From positions 45,109,218 to 45,173,217 of the forward strand of contig OY987263.1 in the NCBI GenBank assembly GCA_963920665.1: a DNA stretch of 64,000 bases. The letters run 5' to 3'. The stretch comes from Straminergon stramineum (Eukaryota; Streptophyta; Bryopsida; Hypnales; Calliergonaceae). Below the pieces are notes generated by a model, which was not told the origin of the DNA, searched no databases, and was given only the letters and a program-made list of their open reading frames with translations. Shown one piece after another: positions 56,169-64,000 of the stretch. The translations under genes and the position numbers were made by a program. The first letter of the stretch is position 1, and every line of letters begins with the position of its first letter.

Positions 56169-59100
56169 TTACGGTGAAAATGTGTAATCACTAGGCACCT
56201 CATCAGCGTCAGGGTCAGAATCATCATCCGACTCCTCCCCCCTATCATTATCATCACGATTATCATTCTCGTCGTCCTCCCTTCATACTCGTTCATTTTG
56301 CACTTCATGTTCTACCTCTAAGTTCACGTTCCGCACTTCAGTATCCACGACGCCATCGCCACTAGTTTGCACCAATCGTTTAGTCAACCTCAATGCATCT
56401 CTTGTTCCATCAAGGTTGGATGCAGGATGTCGTCCACCTCTACTAGATTGCCCGATGTTTCGATTCGAATTGGCTTCACCCATGATGAATCTTTGGACAA
56501 CATGGTTCTGTCGTTTGGGATTTCTTTGTAGCCTCTCTTGCGTCTTCCTCAATCGCTTTTTCTGTCCTCTTGTGCCTTCACGTACGAGCAAGGATGATTC
56601 TCCAAGGCCAGAAATAGAGGAGGGTTGAGTGGGTTGCGGAGTTGAAGCATGGCCTTCATTATCAATTGTCCTAAGAGGACTATTATGCAAGGGCGGCCTA
56701 GTCGCACGGGTTGGTATAGACCTAGTCGCCCTAGCATTGTTTGCGTTTCCTCCTCCACTTAAGGGCACCGTACGATTCCGGTTCATAACAGCTTGCAAGG
56801 GCAAGTCTGAATCATATTCCACATTTTCTGTTCTTAAGGGGCTTCGTATTGGAGAAAGTGGAACGCTTGTAAGCACAACATCTTCGACGTGTGTTGGCGG
56901 TATTGCCTCCTCTTGCCTTTCATTTACCTCAGCAACTCGAGCAGCACTTCGTAGATTCATTACCCTTGTAGAACCTTGATCTACGACATTTGGAGATCTT
57001 GCTTCCTCAGCTCTTATGGGCATTGGACTATGTATGCCTTCATTGGGGTTGTCGGGACTACTTGCCCGAGTTGGTGATGAATTTATTGGAGGAGGTACAT
57101 TCCTATCTCTAGCAGAGACGTAGGGTTGCGGGGGCCTTCGCGGTGCACGTTGAATCTCCTCCTCCTCAGAGTAGTACGTATTATTCTCAGCTGTAAATGT
57201 ATTTCCATAGTTGTGTCTCCGTGGAGGACTCTTTTCACTACGAATCAGTCCTGTCCAAATATTTCCACGTAGACGCTCTTCTACCAGCCTAATGTTCTCA
57301 TTAGCTCGAGCCCTTCTAACTGGGTCGCCATCCCCTGATGATCCTGTACCTAATGGCTCCTCATTCTCTTCCGAGGTATTTCCATCCATAAGGTACTTTT
57401 CGTAGAACACTGTAGGATTGCGTCCACGTTTCTCACGTTCAAGTTTACTGTTGGTGTAGATATACACCAATGCTTCCGCCTTGGATGTGGTTAGGCGATT
57501 TCACACTTTATTGTGCACAAACGAATACATGCTCCAATTCCTTTCACATGATGATGCTGAGCACGTCAAAGATAGAACTCTCATTGCAATTTTTGGGAGA
57601 ACATTAGCACCCACAAGATTCCACCATTGATGAGGCATTAGTTTACATTGTGTAATATCAGGAGCCTCTTCTAAGGGGTCAAAAGGACCTGTCTTCTCTT
57701 CGAATTGCGTGAGCTCTTGCAATGCCTCCATGTATGATAATCCCAATGACTCGCTCATTTTTCGAAGCACCCGATTTAAGGCTCTTTTGGCCACACCGTC
57801 GTTACGAAGGGTTCCTACTTCAATCAAGAAAGGATTTAAGAGTGCCCCTGCATAGTGTAGGTCTGTGAGCATCAATTTCCAACGAGCCTCGAATTGCGTC
57901 TCAAACTTCGTTGCAGTTTCATCATTCAGAAAAAAAGGTTCGTTTCTCAAGCTCCACACGTGCTCTTGAAGAGTCTTCATAACCAACCAAGCCTTAGGCA
58001 TTGCCGGGGCTTTCCCATCAAACACTCGGAGAGCAATAATGACGGGCTCCACCATGTGCAAAAAATTCTCACACTCCACCCAAAAAGATTCCGCATGAAT
58101 GTCATTCTGCGCTATACAGGCTCGCGCACTCAATACATCTCCATTTTGGCGACGTTCCAAACTAGCCTCAAATTGCACATATGTCTCATCCATTATCACT
58201 CGCATCAATGCTGACTTACACTCCACCACACGTGATATCATGAGGAAGTTCACTGCAAAGCGTGTTTGAGAAGGCATTCGCAATGCCTTGTCCGGGGAGT
58301 ACTTTCGGAAGAGAGCCAATGTGGAATGGTACCTCTTGATGTATTTTACTATCTGCGTACAACGTCGTACTATTCTCGTCACCTTGACATCCTTTGCCCA
58401 GTCTTCCAAAAGCAAGTCCAAAATGTGTGCTGCGCATCCTTGGGTATACATGTGAGGATATTTCTCTTGTAATGCCTTCAAAGTCCTCGTCATGACAGCA
58501 GCATTGTCCGTACATAGTTGGACAATGTTTTGGGGGCCAACCTCTTCTATGTATTGCGCCATCATATTGGTTGTGTACACAATGTCCTTCTTCTCCCCTG
58601 TGGTGTCCACCGATCCAAGAAACACATCCCCCGTAGGACACACGAGCATTAAATTTAGTAATGGACGGCTATTAGTATCAGACCAACCATTCGAACAAAT
58701 AGTCGCTCCATAAACTTTGATAGAGTGCTTTGTCCGCTCAGTGACCATTTTAGAAACACTTTCTTTCTTTGGCTTTATCATTCTTGTACGCAAAGCATTG
58801 TATGAGGGCGGTTGGTATCGTAGTCCTGATGCCGCTGTCTCTTTCACTGCTTTCACAAAGGCAAGATGGCGCGCAACATTGAACGCGATGCTAGCCTCAT
58901 AAAAAAAGGAAGCCCACATGGTATCTAACTTTGCTCTCGTGCTACTTTGTAATGCCTCATCCATGCTAGTTTGCCTAGAAATGGAAGGGTTATTCCTCCT
59001 TCTCAAAATTGTTTGAGGAGTGGAATCTCCTGAATCTGTAATAGGGAGCATTGGTTCATTCGTAGCACTAGGCTCCTCTGACCTCTCCCTATCCCCCTCC

Positions 59101-59447
59101 AACATAGGCTCAACCACAGTCTCGTCTACAACATCAAATTCTGGAACCTCCTCATGCATTTGTTCAAAGCTCATTTCCTTTGGAACAACCCCACCACAAG
59201 TCCTGAACTTTTGCAATACTGCCCATGGGATTTTCTTACATCGCTCCGATGCAGTCCTACCACCAAATCCAAAGTGACAAAATGCCCGCTTTCGTACAAA
59301 TACGGAGGTCCACCCACAGAAAACACATGTTCGTGTGTTTCCCGCAAATTGACGGTCAATGTCTACAACCAACCAAGGGTCCCACTCCTTCGTGGCTCTC
59401 CTTGTATCGTTAATGGTAGTCCTCCTCCCCTCACCCTGACTAGCCAT
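56169..59447 (-). pseudogene. hAT transposase, about 1,092 codons, two in-frame TGA codons
   Basis: One minus-strand frame runs from ATG 59,447 to TAA 56,169. It has a BED-type zinc finger (C41-x2-C44, H58, C70), a DUF659-like core, CTDNA with D314, and the QGCAAHILDLLLEDW segment. The hAT C-terminal region follows with CERNWS (E635), HNKV, a stop, then NRLTTSKAEALVYIYTN. D314 to E635 spacing (321) is close to that of Hermes transposase. The first catalytic Asp is Asn253 (CSNGWS). TGA at codon 649 (57,501) sits where relatives have Arg in K-x-R-N-R-L; TGA at codon 1,055 (56,283) precedes an acidic tail (REDDENDNRDD). Both fit CGA to TGA changes. The Ser/Pro/Arg-rich extension of about 400 residues after the dimerisation region is unusual. 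The gene would not yield active enzyme. Confidence 0.9.
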
Positions 59448-59670
59448 ATTGTTCCTCGCTTATGAGTTCTTCAAACAATATTATCATATGAATCAAAGCC
59501 TTGATTTAGAAAAAAGAATGGCAAAGCCACTTGCTTTGAACGGTCTTTTAAACCACACAAACCAAGTCATTGCCCTCCAAAGAACCAAACATCCGCAAGA
59601 AGCCTCTTTCGAAGATTCAAGGCAAGAGTTCATCCCTGAAGCAAGGTGAAAACCACAGTCTGGGCCTTCA

Positions 59671-59680
59671 GCTTTATACT
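59671..59680 (-). promoter_or_regulatory. TATA box for hAT transposase gene
   Basis: AGTATAAAGC on the minus strand lies about 225 bp upstream of the ATG, with the GC-rich array beginning within 150 bp behind it. The word and distance match the kinase-like gene of unit 1. Confidence 0.6.
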
Positions 59681-59769
59681 ACCATCCTACTAGCACCGCA
59701 AGTCGCCCCCTGAGAGCTAGAATGGGTGCAGGAAACAGGCGACATCGTAACAGGCGCACTTGCCCCGTG

Positions 59770-60235
59770 GGTGACTGCGGGTCGACGGTTTGCACTAGGA
59801 GCGCGCATGCAGATCAAAGGGCGACTGCGGGTCCAAGGGGGGCGACTGCGGGTCGAAAAAGAGGCGACTGCGGGTCCAAGGGGGGCGACTGTGGGTCGAA
59901 AAAGAGGCAACTGCGGGTAAGGGGGGCAAGTGCGGGTGGAAGGGGGGGCAACTGTGGGTAGAAAGAAGCGACTGCGGGTCTGGGGGGGGTGACTACGGGT
60001 CCAAGGGGGGGGCGACTGCGGGTCTAGGGGGGGCGACTACGGGTAGAAAGAGGCGACTGTGGGTCTAGGGGGGGGGGCGACTACAGGTCCAGGGGGGGGG
60101 CGACTGCGGGTCTAGGGGGGGCGACTACGGGTCCAGGAGGTGTGACTGCGGGTCCAGGGGGGGCGACCGCGGGTAGAAGGGGGCGACCGCGGGTCTCAAG
60201 AGGCGACTTCGGGTACTTGAAGGGCAACCGCGCTT
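59770..60235 (+). repeat. Unit 2 middle GC-rich array, upstream of the transposase promoter
   Basis: Roughly 20 copies of GGCGACTGCGGGT separated by G-runs, CCAAGG or GAAAAAGA spacers form a dense plus-orientation array. It is immediately upstream of the transposase TATA box, which reads leftwards. The short frames through it are artefacts. Confidence 0.9.
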
Positions 60236-60239
60236 ACGC

Positions 60240-61112
60240 TTTAGGACCCAAGGCCATTTTTGTTATCTCGTTAGTGTTCCATCGCTGAGTTTCTAGATGA
60301 AAGTCATCCTAGTTTAGATAGAGATTTTATTAAACCCTAAACACTATCCAAGGGTTTCACGTGGTATTTATAGATACTTCAAAAAAAGATTTTTGGGAGT
60401 ATGGTCATAGACTCAAAGAATGCAATTTTTTTTTAAACAACCACATGAAGGGAAACTCATTTCAAATCCATTCCAACAAACTTAATAAAAAATAAATAGA
60501 ATTAGCTTGTACTCAAATGTGGAAAAAATTAAGAACTTTCTTTTTCAAATTAAAAAGAAAAATGGGGGACAACATTGGTTGATCAAACCATATATATGGA
60601 ATCCACAACTCAAAATGTATAACTTCCATTTCTCTATCAATTCCAAAAGTATTCTTTTGAGTACCTTTTTAGGATGTTTTTTCCCAAATTATAAATCTCA
60701 AGAAGAATCCATACATTCACGAGGTGAAGGGCATGGGAATGTTGTCATTTACAATATGTTCAAACCATATGTTAAAATACTGAAAAATGCAACCATATAA
60801 ACTTATATTGAAACTCTCATGGATGATGTAGCTTAAATTTATTGAGGGTTCTTTGTGTAGACTCAAAGTTACTAGAATTCTTTTTTTTTTTTAAACACTA
60901 CACAAATTTAACAAGAAATTAACATTCACATAACTTCAAATCATCAAAATTTGTCAAAAATTCAAATGTTTGGATCCAAATGCAATCACATTTTCATACA
61001 CAAAAAATAAAAATAAACATTCTTGTATTTCAGCAAAAATAAGGACAAAGCCTTTTTCTTCATATATCTTGGAAGAAGTACATAGTCATAAAAGAAACAA
61101 GAGCCACCTAAT
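60240..61112. other. AT-rich spacer between the two unit 2 genes
   Basis: No gene is recognised. It is 3' of the coiled-coil gene and upstream of the transposase promoter array. A 97-codon plus frame at 60,507-60,800 has no support. Confidence 0.4.
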
Positions 61113-62672
61113 TTATACTCCATCCATTTCCCCTTGTTCTTCCCTTTTCTTCTTTTCCAATTCTATTTGGGCTCTCGCCACTCTCTCTTCCCTCTTCAAA
61201 AGAATCAGGTCATGGTTCCACATCTTATTTTGGATCCACCACTTCTTGAACAATGACATGAACCTGATGTGTGCCTTCGGCCATGACATCTTTTCCTCCA
61301 ACTTCTGTTCCAATCTTTTCACAGACGCTAACTTCATCTTCAACTTCTCTATTTCCGTAGTGGATGATGAATCTTCAACATCCACAAACAATGAATCCGA
61401 TTGCAACGACCGGTCAATAGGATCTGCATCCTTCATCTCCTTCAAGCGGTTCAATGTCGGTCTTGCCTTTTCCACACCTCCTTTTTCAATGGCAAGGTTG
61501 TTTTCTTCCATCCTACATTTTCCCATTATTGTTTGAAGTCGTTCATCCATAACAGGATTGACATTTGAACTAGAACCTCCATCTTCTCCCTTATTGAACT
61601 TGAGGTAAAATTGTTCCAGTTGTTCCATTTCTCTTTGTTGGGCTGCCAAACGAGTTTGTCCAGCTTGAATTAGTTCTTTGAGGGTGCCCACATCCTCAAC
61701 CTGAATCTCTTGTGCGCTTCGCTTCTCGATGATCTCACACTCCCTTTCTTTTTCTTCAAGATCCTTTAAAAGCATCTCCAACTCCACTTTATAGGATTCT
61801 TTCGTCCGCCGTTTATTGTCTTCTCCAAGTACACCTTGATGTTCTTGTTCCATTTCACGCAATCCTTCCATGGAAGGCAAATTCATCAAGGTCAAAGGAA
61901 TCTCTTCTTCGGCTTCACTCTCCCCATCCAACCTATCTTCATTAATTTCTTGCAAGCGAGCTTGCACGTAATGGAACACTTCGTCATCTTCAGGAGGACG
62001 GACCCCTATCGGTTCCACAGACATAAAAGGTTCTCCATCCGTTGGTGTGGTCCGTTGCATGTTGCCTTCTTCTGATACCACCAATGCTAAGTTTTCTTCC
62101 ATTGATGTATCTTCCATCCTGTCCCTAGGTTCAGGCAATGGCTCTTCATCAGAGTCCGATTCTCCAATTGACGTTGACCAAACATAATCCTCATCTGCCA
62201 CTCCTTCTATAATGTTCTTTTTGGGCCCTAGCCCATCCCGAGGATTATTTGAAGGACCCGCTCTGGGAATGTCTTTTGTATCTGGAAGCGTGACATTCTT
62301 GGATGTCTTGAAGGTCATCCTATCTACCGTTTTCCCCAATTGTAACTCTGCATATACCATTTGGCATATGCCCATTGAGACTTCGCTCCGTGGAATTTTT
62401 CGCTTTCCGTACAATGCTCGATACACTTCAATACATCTCTGGACAAATGCATCATCCTTGCAGTAATGAAGATTTGCTTGGTTTTGCTTCACATGGTGAA
62501 TGTGTCGATGGTAAGGGAAGAGCTTGTCGATATGGCACCAATCCACAAATAACTTGCAAGTCATCAAGGTCCAATCGGAATTTACATGACGCCATCCCCG
62601 ATATGCCTTAGCCGCTGGGTCAAGAAGGGCGCGTCGTTGCCTGCTATGGCGATCTCCTTTCTTCTTCGTCAT
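61113..62672 (-). CDS. Coiled-coil protein, unit 2, intact and intronless (519 residues)
   Basis: The frame is uninterrupted from ATG 62,672 to TAA. The basic N-terminus TKKKGDRHSRQRRALL is followed by a conserved domain with MTCKLFVDWCHIDKLFPYH, QANLHYC, RCIEVYRALYG and VDRMTFKTSK. An acidic middle region follows (GESDSDEEPLPEP, EAEEEIP), then two coiled coils at about residues 270-360 and 440-519 with charged heptad-like sequence. The C-terminus is KKKREEQGEMDGV. The unit 1 gene at 46,628-49,520 has the same domain order but an intron where this gene has VKQNQ. No family with known function is recognised. Its position next to an hAT transposase in the same unit suggests an accessory transposition or cargo role; this is inference. 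It is the best candidate in the window for a still-functional protein. Confidence 0.8.
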   Translation of the reverse strand: MTKKKGDRHSRQRRALLDPAAKAYRGWRHVNSDWTLMTCKLFVDWCHIDKLFPYHRHIHHVKQNQANLHYCKDDAFVQRCIEVYRALYGKRKIPRSEVSMGICQMVYAELQLGKTVDRMTFKTSKNVTLPDTKDIPRAGPSNNPRDGLGPKKNIIEGVADEDYVWSTSIGESDSDEEPLPEPRDRMEDTSMEENLALVVSEEGNMQRTTPTDGEPFMSVEPIGVRPPEDDEVFHYVQARLQEINEDRLDGESEAEEEIPLTLMNLPSMEGLREMEQEHQGVLGEDNKRRTKESYKVELEMLLKDLEEKERECEIIEKRSAQEIQVEDVGTLKELIQAGQTRLAAQQREMEQLEQFYLKFNKGEDGGSSSNVNPVMDERLQTIMGKCRMEENNLAIEKGGVEKARPTLNRLKEMKDADPIDRSLQSDSLFVDVEDSSSTTEIEKLKMKLASVKRLEQKLEEKMSWPKAHIRFMSLFKKWWIQNKMWNHDLILLKREERVARAQIELEKKKREEQGEMDGV

Positions 62673-62870
62673 CTTGTCGTGTCACTCTAGCGTAAAGAGA
62701 ACTAGACTTTTGTTGATAATATAACCGAAGAAATGAACTCGTAAACGTGGAAGCCACAACACGTGTAGATGCCTAAACTTCCAACCCACGAACCAGCAGT
62801 CAGACGCTTCAAGGTGGATGAAAGGCGCCGTGCGACGAAGGAAGTGACGACTTGGGAATCTAGTATCCCC

Positions 62871-62878
62871 TTAAATAC
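62871..62878 (-). promoter_or_regulatory. TATA-like box for unit 2 coiled-coil gene
   Basis: GTATTTAAGGGG on the minus strand lies about 200 bp upstream of the ATG and 30 bp from the edge of the next GC-rich array. It is a weaker match than the other TATA boxes. Confidence 0.45.
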
Positions 62879-62904
62879 CCGAAGTTGCCTAGGGCGTGTG
62901 CAGG

Positions 62905-63330
62905 AAGAGGGCGCGTGCGGGTCTTGGGCGACCGCGGGTCTGGGTCCCACTATTCAGAAACTGCCATTCAGGAAAAATTAGAGTTTCTGGAAGGAGACCT
63001 CGGGTGCAAGGTGACCGCGGGTATAGGGGGGCGGTTGCATATGGCGACCACAGGTCTTTTCCTAGGCGACCTCGGGTAATGGGGCGACCATGGGTACAGG
63101 GGGCGGCTACATATAGGGCGACCACAGGTCATTTCCTGGGCGACCGCGGGTACAGGGGGCGGCTACATATAGGGCGACCACAGGTCATTTCTTGGGCGAC
63201 CGCGGGTAATGGGGCGACCGCGGGTCTTAGATTCCAAAAGGTCTTCCCCAGTTCATGACGGTGGGAGCGGCTGCATATGGGGCGACCTCGGGTCAAGGGC
63301 GTCCACGGGTCAGGGGCGCCAAAAAACATG
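62905..63330 (+). repeat. Unit 2 right GC-rich array
   Basis: Copies of GGGCGACCGCGGGT and GGCGACCACAGGTC lie upstream of the coiled-coil gene promoter. Inside it a longer 56-bp unit (TACAGGGGGCGGCTACATAT start) is repeated exactly at 63,095 and 63,151. Confidence 0.9.
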
Positions 63331-63479
63331 AGTTTGAGTTTCCGCCCTAACAAATTGGAGGGAAGGTGTTCAAACTTTTCAAGTACCGCTCCCCCCTTTT
63401 CTGAGGATTAACTCCAGAAAATTCTAAGAATTAGGCATTCAAGACAAAGTAATCAAAAGTTAATTAAGTAATAAAGAAA

Positions 63480-64000
63480 GAGAATTGGTTGACGAAGTGG
63501 AGAGTTGGAAAAGCCCTTCTTCCTAACATTTTATTTCTTCTTCATCCATCCATGTGGTCATGTAAAATTCAACGTAACCATTTCCTACTTTCATTTTTGG
63601 AGGGAGTACATTAAAAGGAGACCTTTCCTTGTGGGGGGAAACGATATACAAATAAAATACTGAAACTGTGGGATGCATGAAGAAAAAATCTTTTTATCTA
63701 CATCAAAAGTGGTTTTAAAAAATGGAGACTTGGGAAAGCTCTTCTCCTTGACATTTTCTTTTTCCGCATGCTCATGTAAAATTCAACATGACCATTTCCT
63801 ATTTTAATTTTTAGAGGGAGTACATTTGGAGGAGACCTTCTCTTTGGGGGAAATGAATAAATGATGTACAAAAAAAATACTAACACCATGAGATGCATGA
63901 AGAAAAAATCTTTTGATCTCCATAAAAAATGGTTTTTAAAAATGGAGGCTTGGGGAAGCTCTTTTCCTTCACAATTTTTTTTTCTTCGTGCTCATGTAAA
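63480..64000. repeat. Tandem repeat, 214-bp unit, running off the window end
   Basis: The block with CATGTAAAATTCAACxTxACC and GAxATGCATGAAGAAAAAATC recurs with a step of 214 bp (63,567 to 63,781), and a third copy begins near 63,930 and is cut by the window end. No coding function is seen. Confidence 0.8.

Noticed and set aside
59722..59961. Gly/Arg/Cys-rich frames (79 and 64 codons) with regular peptide repeats
   Set aside because: They are direct translations of the GGCGACTGCGGGT array; the repeat period explains the peptide pattern.

Overview
The window looks like repeat-rich intergenic DNA from a land plant or close relative. It is AT-rich, with plant-type CACTA and hAT DNA transposons, a short run of plant-type telomere repeat (TTTAGGG), GT-AG introns and no prokaryote-like gene packing. 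I cannot assign a species. I see no intact housekeeping gene. Everything that can be recognised is mobile-element sequence or genes that appear to travel with it.

Layout. Positions 1-14 kb hold mostly anonymous DNA, microsatellites, a tiny reverse-transcriptase relic and three short inverted-repeat elements (8.1-9.4 kb). At 14.88-15.99 kb lies a 1.1 kb CACTA-type element with a perfect 3-bp target duplication, carrying a long hairpin. At 17.6-18.9 kb and 35.2-36.4 kb are two direct copies of a repeat that both contain a conserved 27-28 codon exon with a splice donor. The first copy abuts a decayed protein-kinase-like gene (19.1-20.2 kb). Two diverged copies (A, 27.4-34.9 kb; B, 40.3-43.3 kb, both minus strand) of one transposon-associated coding relic follow. 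Copy A is split by a 4.6 kb CACTA element (28,590-33,203) with TCA target duplications. An hAT transposase fragment sits beside copy B.

The last 20 kb hold two large units. Both start with a similar hAT-like terminus (CATGGTTGTC at 43,886; CAGGGTTGTT at 54,848). Both contain GC-rich arrays of short repeats that sit near the end and directly upstream of TATA boxes. Unit 1 carries a kinase-like gene (minus) diverging from a coiled-coil gene and a RING-H2 gene (plus), across a mirrored bidirectional promoter. Unit 2 carries a very long hAT transposase gene (about 1,092 codons, two CGA-to-TGA-type nonsense codons, first catalytic Asp changed to Asn) and an intact, intronless 519-residue paralogue of the unit 1 coiled-coil gene.

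My main hypothesis is that these units belong to a group of large hAT-related transposons carrying cargo genes (kinase-like with DWG in place of DFG, RING-H2, and a paired coiled-coil protein), with family-specific GC-rich arrays that may serve as both transposase-binding sites and promoters. The shared coiled-coil gene and the matching left ends and array-TATA architecture link the units. Neither right end is visible, so the full extent is unproven. Most coding relics are decayed; their internal stops are mainly TAG, as expected for loss of methylated CAG codons.
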